A stretch of 11,199 bases of DNA from Methylobacteriaceae bacterium (GTDB taxonomy: Bacteria; Pseudomonadota; Alphaproteobacteria; Rhizobiales; Beijerinckiaceae): the NCBI GenBank assembly GCA_031272615.1, contig JAISTL010000044.1, forward strand, positions 1-11,199. The letters run 5' to 3'. Of this stretch, positions 1-6,144 are shown piece after piece. The translations under genes and the position numbers were made by a program. Within the stretch, counting starts at the first letter, position 1, and each line of letters starts with the position of its first letter. The notes under the pieces are model-generated. The model saw only the letters and a program-made list of their open reading frames with translations, searched no databases and was not told where the DNA came from.

Positions 1-437
1 CGGAGTCTTTCGAAGCGCTCCGCGACCTCAACGATTCCCGCTGCTCCGCCTGCGGCTGGCCGACGCTGGCCCAATATCACTACACGCCGCGGACAACGCC
101 CGGCGAAATGATATGGTGCAATTTCTCTCCCGATGCCGTCACCCTGGAATCTTACAAGCAGCACGTCGGTCGCGTTGTGACGTTCGAGGGCGTCGTCCGC
201 GACGTCAAGGTGAGCCGCCGCGGCACGGATTTTGCCCTGATGTTCGAAAACGCCGCCTGGATCAAGGGGTTCAAGCTGGTGTTCTTCAAGAGCGCGGTTG
301 CGTCACTCGGCGGCCCGGACTATCTGCACAGCCTGAAAGGAAAAACTCTGCGGGTGAGAGGCCTGATCGCCAACGTTCCGGTTTTTGGTTATGAAATCAT
401 TGTCACCCACAAATCCATGATTCTGGATGTGCGCTGA
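1..437 (+). CDS. RING-like/OB-fold protein, 5'-truncated paralog 1
   Basis: The reading frame is open from position 3, so the gene starts before the window. An ATG at 108 exists but has no Shine-Dalgarno, and the residues before it (a Cys-x2-Cys pair followed by a linker) align without gaps to the next gene, so 108 is not the true start. What is visible is the tail of a zinc finger (CSAC, codons near 42-53) followed by an all-beta region of about 95 residues with alternating hydrophobic strands and a KGKTLRVRG core, which reads as an OB-fold-like domain. By hand alignment about 72 of 105 residues match the next protein, so this is a tandem duplicate. Whether it also carries a membrane anchor lies outside the window. 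As first visible gene of the ubiquitin-like operon it is a candidate E3-type adaptor. The domain calls are by eye; function is inferred. Confidence 0.85.
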   Translation, partial: ESFEALRDLNDSRCSACGWPTLAQYHYTPRTTPGEMIWCNFSPDAVTLESYKQHVGRVVTFEGVVRDVKVSRRGTDFALMFENAAWIKGFKLVFFKSAVASLGGPDYLHSLKGKTLRVRGLIANVPVFGYEIIVTHKSMILDVR

Positions 438-464
438 CAATCGTCATCGGGAAACAGGAGCCCC

Positions 465-1223
465 ATGCAAGCATTCGTTATTGTCTTTATTTTTTTGGTC
501 ATTGTCATTATTCTGGCGTCCTTGAGCGGGTCCGGGGGCAACACCCGCCCTCCGCCACGCTCGCAGAAAACCTATCGCCCGAAACGCTCGACCGGCGGTC
601 CGTCCATCGTGTTTTCCAACCCGGCGCCCCAAAACGCCGCCGCGCTCCAAAACGCCACGGCGCCCCAAACCGGGAAATTTGCGGACGCGGCAGATCTTTC
701 AGGGCTGGTTGACGCCTTTACCGGCGTGCCGCTGGACCCGGCGAAGGGGCTGTATTTCTGCTCGAACTGCAAGGTGTTCTACCATCGGGAAAGCTATCAG
801 CTCCTCGTTGAAGCCAACCATTCGGCCTGTGTTGCCTGCGGCTCGAAATCCCTGATCGCCTATCAGGCGCCGCGCCGTGTGGAGACCGGACAACCGCAGG
901 GACGCAACTTCGACCCGACCGTTGTCACCCTGGCGAACTATCAACAACATGTCGGCCGTGTGGTCACCTTCGAGGGCCGCGTGTTTGACGTCAAGGTGAG
1001 CCGGCGCGGCTTGGACTACGCGGTGATGTTTGAAGACAAATCATGGACCAAGGGCTTCAAACTGGTGTTCTTCCGCGGCGCCGTCGCCGCCTGCGGCGGG
1101 CCGGTCTTCCTCAACAGCCTGAAAGGAAAAACCATCCGGGTGAGAGGATTGATTGCCAAAGACGCCACTTTCGGCTATGAAATCATTATCTCCGAACGTT
1201 CCATGATTTTGGGCGTACAATGA
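465..1223 (+). CDS. Membrane-anchored RING-like zinc finger/OB-fold protein, candidate E3
   Basis: 252 residues; ATG 465 follows an AGGAG 4 nt upstream and lies 27 nt after the previous stop. Residues 2-20 are one hydrophobic helix with no charge before it and a basic stretch after it (27-41), which predicts a single anchor with the rest in the cytoplasm. A Pro/Ala/Gln/Asn linker (about 45-70) follows. Residues 83-130 hold C99-x2-C102, H107 and C122-x2-C125. This spacing fits the second zinc site of a RING/treble clef, while the first Cys pair appears lost (Phe-Thr-Gly-Val in its place), as in other one-zinc RING relatives. Residues about 158-248 form an OB-fold-like beta domain shared with the upstream paralog. 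Bacterial RING proteins beside E1/E2/JAB genes are known from comparative genomics (Burroughs and Aravind), so an E3-like role at the membrane is reasonable. A plain zinc ribbon that binds nucleic acid is the main alternative. Confidence 0.9.
   Translation: MQAFVIVFIFLVIVIILASLSGSGGNTRPPPRSQKTYRPKRSTGGPSIVFSNPAPQNAAALQNATAPQTGKFADAADLSGLVDAFTGVPLDPAKGLYFCSNCKVFYHRESYQLLVEANHSACVACGSKSLIAYQAPRRVETGQPQGRNFDPTVVTLANYQQHVGRVVTFEGRVFDVKVSRRGLDYAVMFEDKSWTKGFKLVFFRGAVAACGGPVFLNSLKGKTIRVRGLIAKDATFGYEIIISERSMILGVQ
623..674 (+). repeat. 18-bp in-frame tandem repeat in linker, about 2.8 copies
   Basis: Units at 623-640, 641-658 and 659-674 share a core of cCCCAAAaCGCC type (GGCGCCCC / CGCGCTCC / GGCGCCCC followed by AAAACGCC or AAACCGGG). 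Each unit encodes six residues (APQNAA, ALQNAT, APQTGK) in the flexible stretch between membrane anchor and zinc finger. Copy-number change would alter tether length without a frameshift. Confidence 0.6.
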
Positions 1224-1259
1224 TGACCGTTCGGCCGAAAGATGCGGGGGTGATCGACG

Positions 1260-2408
1260 ATGCCTGAAACAAAGCCCGAATCGAGTTGGGATTTGACCGA
1301 TAAAGCCTCCGGGCGATACCTGCGCCACAACCTGATTGACTGGTTCTCCCAGGAAGAAGTGGCGGCCGCCCGGGTGGCCGTCATCGGCGCCGGCGCCATC
1401 GGCAACGAAACCATCAAGAACCTGACGCTTCTCGGAGTCGGGATGATCGACGTGTTCGATTTTGACACCATCGAACTGCACAACCTCACCCGCAGCGTTC
1501 TGTTCCGGGAATTCGACGTCGGCCGCAACAAGGCCGAATGCGCCGCCGAACGGGCGCGGGAACTGGACCCCAACGTGAACGTGCGAGCCTTTGCCGGGGA
1601 TTTCCGCGATCACATGTCTGTTCATCAGGCGTCGACCTACGATACCGTCATCTGCTGTGTCGACAACTTCGAGGCCCGAATCCGGTTGAGCAAAATGTGC
1701 CTCCTCGCCGGCACCGATTTCATCAACACCGGTATTGACAGCCGTTCCGTTGAAATCGGCTTCTATCCGCTCTCCCGCGGAACAGACATCCCCTGTTACG
1801 AGTGCGGGCTTCCCCCGACGGTGTACCAGCGCGTCGCCCGGCGGTACTCCTGCGGTTGGCTGAAGAAAGCCGCCTTCCGGGAAAACGCCGTGCCGACGAC
1901 CATCATCACCTCGGCCATGGCCGGCGCCGCCGCCGCCGCCATCGCCCTGGACAAGAAATTCGCCGGCACTCACCCCGGGGCCGTGCGCATTTTGATTGAC
2001 ACAAAGACGTTCCGCCAAAGCATCGTCGATCTGACGAAAGACCCCGAATGCGGAGGCTGCGCCGGCATCGACGGCGTGCCCCTGGTCATCCCCACCAAAA
2101 GAACCGTCGCCGTTGTGCCGGGTATGGAGGCTGAGGAATTCACCTCTTCCGATGCGATCATCACCGATTGTGCATGCAAGAACGGCTGCCGGCTGGATGT
2201 GTCGCACATCGTCCTCAGGCGCGCCGACGAATTCGATGACCGGCTCTTCGAGTGCCCGGTGTGCAAATCCAATTCGGTCAATGTGGACATACGGCATACA
2301 TTCACCGGCGCCGAACTGATCGGTTTTTTTGACGGCAAACCTTTTCCGGCGGACTATCTGCTGACGAAAATCAAAGATCACACCGTTTGTTATGATTTGG
2401 AGGACTAA
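1260..2408 (+). CDS. E1-like ubiquitin/ThiF-family activating enzyme with extra C-terminal Cys-rich domain
   Basis: 382 residues; ATG 1260 is preceded by a GGGGGTGAT element, and the only in-frame ATG upstream (1242) runs into a stop. The enzyme should adenylate the modifier C-terminus with ATP and then form a thioester. Visible are the Rossmann loop GAGAIG (43-48), the acidic FDFDTIE segment (66-72) before N75-L-T-R78 (arginine finger region), K91, and VDN (134-136). A structural zinc site pairs C179-x2-C182 with C264-x2-C267. C198, in a YSCGW context after the first pair, sits where MoeB/ThiF/UBA3-type enzymes place the catalytic Cys. Beyond residue 270 a domain of about 110 residues carries five more cysteines (C304, C306, C310, C332, C335) and replaces the usual ubiquitin-fold domain. 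It lies next to modifier, E2 and JAMM genes, with 3 nt to the next start. Sulfur-carrier activation (ThiF/MoeB role) is the alternative, made unlikely by the E2 gene. Confidence 0.95.
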   Translation: MPETKPESSWDLTDKASGRYLRHNLIDWFSQEEVAAARVAVIGAGAIGNETIKNLTLLGVGMIDVFDFDTIELHNLTRSVLFREFDVGRNKAECAAERARELDPNVNVRAFAGDFRDHMSVHQASTYDTVICCVDNFEARIRLSKMCLLAGTDFINTGIDSRSVEIGFYPLSRGTDIPCYECGLPPTVYQRVARRYSCGWLKKAAFRENAVPTTIITSAMAGAAAAAIALDKKFAGTHPGAVRILIDTKTFRQSIVDLTKDPECGGCAGIDGVPLVIPTKRTVAVVPGMEAEEFTSSDAIITDCACKNGCRLDVSHIVLRRADEFDDRLFECPVCKSNSVNVDIRHTFTGAELIGFFDGKPFPADYLLTKIKDHTVCYDLED

Positions 2409-2411
2409 CCC

Positions 2412-2669
2412 ATGGACATGGTCATCATTATCTTGAGAACCGCGGATCAGGCGCGCAAAGCCGAGCTGACCCTGCAGCGCTCCAATACCGGCGCGGATGT
2501 CATTCAGGCCGCCGTGGACAATTGGAATCTGCCCATCGATACTGATTACTCGCTGATCAATGCCGGTTCCGGCAAAAACATTCTCCCGACCCAACGGCTT
2601 CTGGATGATGTCGTAAAAGACGGAGATGTTCTTGAAATTCAACCTGTTCTGGTCGCCGGAGGAATGTGA
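2412..2669 (+). CDS. Ubiquitin-like modifier (beta-grasp, YukD-like) ending Gly-Gly-Met
   Basis: 85 residues; ATG 2412 has GGAGG 8 nt upstream, overlapping the end of the E1 gene. The order strand-strand-helix-strand-strand fits a beta-grasp: MVIIIL (3-8), ELTLQ (18-22), helix DVIQAAVDNW (29-38), YSLINA (46-51), then GDVLEIQPVL (71-80). The GDVLEI ending resembles YukD-like proteins. It is a single domain, unlike the two-domain BilA. G83-G84 is followed only by Met85, so one residue must be removed before E1 can use the tail; the JAMM gene two genes down is the obvious protease. There is no Cys; lysines at 16, 55 and 69 could accept chains. Position between E1 and E2 genes and the diglycine tail make a sulfur carrier such as ThiS/MoaD less likely but not excluded. 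Confidence 0.93.
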   Translation: MDMVIIILRTADQARKAELTLQRSNTGADVIQAAVDNWNLPIDTDYSLINAGSGKNILPTQRLLDDVVKDGDVLEIQPVLVAGGM

Positions 2670-2671
2670 TG
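2658..2671 (+). promoter_or_regulatory. Diglycine codons doubling as E2 Shine-Dalgarno; TGATG coupling
   Basis: The codons for Gly83-Gly84 of the modifier read GGAGGA (2658-2663). GGAGG ends 6 nt before ATG 2669, whose A is the last base of the modifier stop (TGATG, 2667-2671). So the functional tail of the modifier and the ribosome-binding site of its E2 are the same bases, which predicts translational coupling. A GTG at 2666 is in frame but only 3 nt from GGAGG, so ATG 2669 is preferred. Confidence 0.75.
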
Positions 2672-3190
2672 AACAGTGCCGTTGCGGAGCGCATCAACCG
2701 GGATATCGTAAAAGTCCGGGATCTCGCCGCGGCATCCGACGGCCGGATCAAGATTGTCTCGGTCACCGGAAACCCGCCCCATACCGTCGTTCTTGAGCTC
2801 GGATACCGGACGGCGAAATCCTCGAACTATCCGCGGGAACACGCGACCAAGGCCGTGGTTGAAATCAAACTCGCCGACACCTACCCCTTCCGGGAACCCT
2901 CGGTCACCTTCAAGAGCGAAGTGTTTCACCCCAATGTCTACCGCGGCGGCAGAGTGTGCCTCGGAACCAAATGGGTGTCGACGGAAGGGCTGGATTTGCT
3001 GGTCAAGCGTCTCATCCGCATCATGACCTTCGACCCGGATGTATCGAACCCCGGTTCGCCCGCCAACGGCGACGCCGCGAGTTGGTATCGCAACGCGGTC
3101 CGCAGTTTCCCGGGCGCTTTCCCGACGGAACAGGTGTATTTCGCAGCTCAGAAAAAACCGGCCATCGTCTGGAGCACCATCAAGAGTTGA
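2669..3190 (+). CDS. E2-like ubiquitin-conjugating enzyme (UBC fold)
   Basis: 173 residues from ATG 2669 (174 if GTG 2666 is used). This is a strikingly canonical E2. TYPFREPSVTF (71-81) matches the beta-strand/YPxxPP region, H87-P-N89 is the HPN motif, and C97 in GRVCLG is the catalytic Cys. The distance from His of HPN to the Cys (10 residues) is the same as in eukaryotic UBE2D-type E2s. After this the SNPGSPANGDAASWY segment (126-140) matches the eukaryotic 'PNxxxPxNxxAA' loop and helix. The N-terminal helix (5-20) is present; the C-terminus has about 30 further residues of unclear structure. It should take the modifier from E1 by trans-thioesterification and pass it to a target or E3. Such full conservation, with a separate RING-like partner, favours a real conjugating role over a degenerate E2. 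Confidence 0.95.
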   Translation: MNSAVAERINRDIVKVRDLAAASDGRIKIVSVTGNPPHTVVLELGYRTAKSSNYPREHATKAVVEIKLADTYPFREPSVTFKSEVFHPNVYRGGRVCLGTKWVSTEGLDLLVKRLIRIMTFDPDVSNPGSPANGDAASWYRNAVRSFPGAFPTEQVYFAAQKKPAIVWSTIKS

Positions 3191-3205
3191 ACCAAAGGCA
3201 TCATC

Positions 3206-3826
3206 ATGCAATGGACAGACCTGCCCGGCGACAATCCTGTTCTTTCGCTCGCCGACACGTTGAGGACCGAACCGTTCACTGCGGCGCACCGCATTCTCTC
3301 GCTGCTGGAAGAAGATACGCTGATCGTCTTTCCGGATAACGTTCGCGCCGCCATCCTCGAGCATATCAGCACGTCATGGGTTGAAATGGGGGGCCTGCTT
3401 CTCGGCCGGGTCACCACCGGCATCGGCGTCACTGCCGACGGCGGGCGGACCATGCTGCTGGAAATCACCGGTTGCGTTCCCAGCATCGGGGCCACGGGAA
3501 CCCGAACGTACCTCACCATGGACACCGCGGTCTGGAACGCGGCGCGTGAGGCGCTGCACCCCGACGAGGTCATCATCGGCTGGTTCCACAGCCACCCCAA
3601 TCTCGGAGCGTTTTTCTCCGGCACCGATTTGCGCACCCAGCGCGCGTTTTTCGCCAATGACTACAGCATCGGATTCGTCATGGACTGGGTCCGCCACGAG
3701 GAAGCCTGGTTCCTCGGCCCGATGGCGCGGCAAATCCCGCCGGAAAGGATCGCGCGGCATATCCGTTTCAACGACACCGCCCCCGGCGAGCCGGACGTTG
3801 CGCCGCCACCCTTGACAGCCCAATAA
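3206..3826 (+). CDS. JAB/JAMM metalloprotease (deconjugase/maturase)
   Basis: 206 residues; ATG 3206 with AAAGG about 7 nt upstream, 15 nt after the E2 stop. The full JAMM zinc site is visible: E60 in the VEMGGLLLG strand, H128-x-H130 in WFHSHPN, S138 and D141 in SGTD, with the exact H-x-H-x7-S-x2-D spacing of Rpn11/AMSH-type isopeptidases and of bacterial JAB proteins. All catalytic residues are present, so it should be active. Roles expected from the operon are removal of Met85 from the modifier and reversal of conjugation. A proline-rich tail (residues 193-206) is probably disordered. An N-terminal 35 residues precede the core. It is the last gene of the operon; no terminator hairpin follows, and a -35-like TTGACA overlaps its last codons. 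Confidence 0.95.
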   Translation: MQWTDLPGDNPVLSLADTLRTEPFTAAHRILSLLEEDTLIVFPDNVRAAILEHISTSWVEMGGLLLGRVTTGIGVTADGGRTMLLEITGCVPSIGATGTRTYLTMDTAVWNAAREALHPDEVIIGWFHSHPNLGAFFSGTDLRTQRAFFANDYSIGFVMDWVRHEEAWFLGPMARQIPPERIARHIRFNDTAPGEPDVAPPPLTAQ

Positions 3827-3838
3827 AATACACATAAA
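3812..3838 (+). promoter_or_regulatory. Putative promoter for DeoR/kinase genes
   Basis: TTGACA at 3812-3817 is a perfect -35 box and lies in the last codons of the JAMM gene. The best -10 is CATAAA (3833-3838, 4 of 6) at a short 15-nt spacing, so the pair is imperfect. The following AT-rich stretch contrasts with the GC-rich genes around it. Confidence 0.4.
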
Positions 3839-3852
3839 CGAACATTAACGAA
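3833..3852 (+). promoter_or_regulatory. 10-bp direct repeats, candidate DeoR-family operator
   Basis: CATAAACGAA (3833-3842) is followed at once by CATTAACGAA (3843-3852), 9 of 10 bases alike and one helical turn apart; a third, degenerate unit (CAGATTCAAA, 3853-3862) follows. The CGAACA core recalls half-sites of the DeoR-family repressor GlpR. It sits over the candidate -10 and 52 bp before the DeoR gene, so autoregulation is a likely use. No second copy was seen in other gaps of the window. Confidence 0.45.
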
Positions 3853-3903
3853 CAGATTCAAACATGCTTCGCGCGTCTCCGTGCGCGGAAACAGGAGCTG
3901 CCC

Positions 3904-4695
3904 ATGGACGCCGAACGCCGCAGAGTCGCCATCGCCCGGCTCATTTCCGAAAACGACGGAGCCGATATCAAAACTCTCGCCGAGCATTTTCACGTTTCGG
4001 CCATGACCATCCGGCGAGACCGCAAAATTCTTTCCGCCCGCAACAAGATAGAGCCGACTCACGGCGGCGCCGTTCCCGTCGGCTATCGCCTGGGGGAAAT
4101 GCCCTATGCGCGCAAGACCGCCGTCAACCTCGACAAAAAGCAGGCCATCGCCCGCGCCGCCGCCGAACTGGTTCCCGATGAGTGCTGTGTGATACTGGAT
4201 GCCGGAACCACCACGCTGGAACTCGCCAAGCTGTTGTTCGACAAACGAATTTCCGTGGTGACCGTCGATATGCGCATTGCCCTGCTGCTGGCACAGTCGC
4301 CGACGGTGACGGTGTTCACTCCCGGCGGGGAAGTCCATCCGGAACTGCAGTGCCAGATTGACGCCCACGCCCTGAATTATCTCAACGGCATCAACGCCTC
4401 CCTGTCTTTCATCGGCTCGGCGGTGTGGGACGCCGGCAAGGGTATGTCCTCCAGCTCCGTCGCCAAGCAGGCCATCAAGCGCGCCATGATGAAGCGCGCC
4501 GAACGTACCCTTCTCCTCGCCGATTCCTCAAAATACAGCCTGTGCAATCCGTGGCATGTGGCGGAGCTTTCCGCCTTTTCCGCCATCATATCCGATGAGG
4601 GTCTGTCCCGGGAGAACAGGTGCGCCGTCGAACACGCCGGCGGCACGCTGACCATCGCTGGATTGGACACACCAACGCCAACTGACCAACCTTGA
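3904..4695 (+). CDS. DeoR-family transcriptional repressor 1
   Basis: 263 residues; ATG 3904 has AGGAG 6 nt upstream. Residues 5-50 form the N-terminal winged helix-turn-helix with the family signature VSAMTIRRD (31-39) and HGGAV (53-57). The effector domain resembles ribose-5-phosphate isomerase: DAGTTTLELAKLL (99-111), TPGGEV (139-144), GSAVWD (171-176), a KQAIKRAMM helix (188-196) and DSSKY (207-211). Such proteins sense a phosphorylated sugar or sugar acid and repress a catabolic operon. It is followed 10 nt later by a sugar-acid kinase gene, whose product may produce the inducer. About 56% identical over 113 residues to the second DeoR protein at the far end of the window. A target role on both strands of this locus is inferred. 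Confidence 0.95.
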   Translation: MDAERRRVAIARLISENDGADIKTLAEHFHVSAMTIRRDRKILSARNKIEPTHGGAVPVGYRLGEMPYARKTAVNLDKKQAIARAAAELVPDECCVILDAGTTTLELAKLLFDKRISVVTVDMRIALLLAQSPTVTVFTPGGEVHPELQCQIDAHALNYLNGINASLSFIGSAVWDAGKGMSSSSVAKQAIKRAMMKRAERTLLLADSSKYSLCNPWHVAELSAFSAIISDEGLSRENRCAVEHAGGTLTIAGLDTPTPTDQP

Positions 4696-4705
4696 GAGAA
4701 ATGGA

Positions 4706-6052
4706 ATGAGCAAAATCCTGATTGTCGCCGACGATCTCACCGGGGCCAACGCCAACGGTTCGCTGCTGGCCAACAAGGGCTTTTCCGCCGCCACCTGCCT
4801 GGACAGGGAGCAGTGGAACGCCGGATACTTCTCGGAGTTCGACGCGGTGACTCTCAATACCGACAGCCGCCTGCTGCCGCCCCGGGAAGCCGGGCAGCGG
4901 GTGTATGACGGCTACCGGCTGCTGCTCGAACACGCCGCGCCCGCCGTCATTGCCAAACGCATTGACAGCACGCTGCGCGGCAATATCGGCGCCGAACTCG
5001 ACGCCGCCCTGCAGGCGGTGGATGACTGTCCGCTCTCTTCCGAACCGGCCCTTGCCGTCGTGGTGCCCTCCTTCCCGGCCTCCGACCGTCTTGCCGTCGG
5101 CGGCTATCTGCTGGTCAACGGCATTCCGCTGGAGAAATCCCCCATCGCCCGCGACCCGATCCGCCCGATCACCACCTCGCGCTTTGTCGACATCGTCAAG
5201 CAGCAGAGCGCCCACAAGGTCGGCTACATCCCGCTGGATACCGTGCTCGAAGGCCCGGGAGTCGTCCGCAGCATGGTCGCCGAACTGAAGAACGCCAATG
5301 TCCGCATCATCTGCTGCGACGCCGCCACCAACGACGACATCGCCGTCATCGCCCGCGCCCTCGACGCCCTGCCCTACCCCGTGATTGCCGTTGACCCCGG
5401 CCCGTTCACCGCCGCCATGGCCGATGTGCGGGTGCCGGTGAAGGCGCGGCATGAGCTGGAAGACAACATCCTCGCGGTCGTCGGCTCCGTCACCGGCCTC
5501 ATCCAGCGCCAGCTGGAAGCGCTGCGGCTCTCCCGCAACTGCGTGATGCCCAAGGTCGACTGCCGGGCGCTGGTCAACCCCGCCACCCGCGACAAGGCGA
5601 TCAGCGATGTCGTCGCCAGGGTCTCCGCCGCCGTCGGCACCGCCGATGTCTACGGCGTGTGCACCGCCGAGCGCCCGGAAGACACCCTCTCCCTCGACGA
5701 ACTGGCGGCGGAAAACGGCATTCCTAAGCACATCGTCTCCGAGCGCATCAACACCGGGCTGGCGGAAATCGGCGAAGCGCTGCTCGAGCTGGACGCCCTG
5801 CACATCGGCGGCATCTACACCTCCGGCGGCGAAGTCACCGTCGCCATGGCGCGCCGGCTCAACGCCTCGGGGTTCGCGGTGCGTGATGAAATCCTGCCGC
5901 TGGCGGTCTACGGCCGCCTCATCGGCGGCAAATATCCCAATTTCCCCATGGTGACCAAGGGCGGCTTCGTCGGTGACAACTCCAGCATCGTCGAATGCGT
6001 CAACTACCTGTTCACCAAGATTTCCTCACAGACCAAACCGGCGGAAGACTGA
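4706..6052 (+). CDS. Four-carbon acid sugar kinase family protein (DUF1537)
   Basis: 448 residues; ATG 4706 is 10 nt after the DeoR stop with only a weak GAGAG as ribosome-binding site, suggesting coupling. The family (DtnK, DenK, OtnK, YgbK) phosphorylates four-carbon sugar acids such as threonate, erythronate and 3-oxo-tetronate. Visible signatures are ADDLTGA (8-14) in the N-terminal substrate domain, KRIDSTLRGN (84-93), PSFPASDR (121-128), VVGSVTG (258-264), SGGEV (373-377) and TKGGFVGD (417-424) in the C-terminal nucleotide domain. Length is normal for the family. No PdxA2-like, OtnC-like or OtnI-like partner lies in the window, so the specific substrate cannot be named. Partners may be the dehydrogenase and aldolase on the opposite strand; that link is inferred from proximity and from the paired DeoR genes. 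Confidence 0.9.
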   Translation: MSKILIVADDLTGANANGSLLANKGFSAATCLDREQWNAGYFSEFDAVTLNTDSRLLPPREAGQRVYDGYRLLLEHAAPAVIAKRIDSTLRGNIGAELDAALQAVDDCPLSSEPALAVVVPSFPASDRLAVGGYLLVNGIPLEKSPIARDPIRPITTSRFVDIVKQQSAHKVGYIPLDTVLEGPGVVRSMVAELKNANVRIICCDAATNDDIAVIARALDALPYPVIAVDPGPFTAAMADVRVPVKARHELEDNILAVVGSVTGLIQRQLEALRLSRNCVMPKVDCRALVNPATRDKAISDVVARVSAAVGTADVYGVCTAERPEDTLSLDELAAENGIPKHIVSERINTGLAEIGEALLELDALHIGGIYTSGGEVTVAMARRLNASGFAVRDEILPLAVYGRLIGGKYPNFPMVTKGGFVGDNSSIVECVNYLFTKISSQTKPAED

Positions 6053-6095
6053 CGGCGGGCTTTGAAACACCGGCGCGACAGGCGTTTCCAATAAA

Positions 6096-6119
6096 AACGG
6101 CGGCGAAACCGCCGCCGTT
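6096..6119 (-). terminator. Hairpin terminator between convergent genes
   Basis: A perfect 10-bp GC-rich stem (AACGGCGGCG / CGCCGCCGTT) closes a 4-nt loop. On the minus strand it is followed by TTTTTATT, the pattern of an intrinsic terminator, 25 nt beyond the hydrolase stop. On the plus strand it lies 43 nt past the kinase stop but lacks a good T-run, so it may act in both directions with stronger effect on the minus strand. Confidence 0.8.
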
Positions 6120-6144
6120 GTCGTTGATAAAACCCGCCCGCGTT

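Noticed and set aside
108..437. ATG 108 as true start of the first gene
   Set aside because: No ribosome-binding site, and the sequence before it aligns without gaps to the zinc-finger part of the next gene.
1041..2642. Long minus-strand open frame of 533 codons opposite the E1 and modifier genes
   Set aside because: It is antisense to genes with clear catalytic motifs, is His/Gly/Asp-rich as expected from GC-rich shadow frames, and shows no domain.
1260..2669. ThiF/ThiS or MoeB/MoaD sulfur-carrier pair
   Set aside because: A canonical E2 with HPN and Cys follows immediately and no thiamine, cofactor or cysteine synthesis gene is nearby; not fully excluded for the modifier alone.
1260..3826. 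Type II CBASS (Cap2/Cap3) interpretation
   Set aside because: E1 and E2 are separate genes, a free modifier is present, and no CD-NTase or effector gene is visible.
3868..3890. Possible hairpin TTCGCGC/GCGCGGAA before the DeoR ribosome-binding site
   Set aside because: The stem needs a bulged base and no T-run follows, so it supports neither a terminator nor a defined riboswitch.
4586..5803. 405-codon minus-strand frame opposite the DUF1537 kinase
   Set aside because: Low-complexity Gly/Asp/Val composition and complete overlap with a recognised kinase gene; GC-driven artefact.
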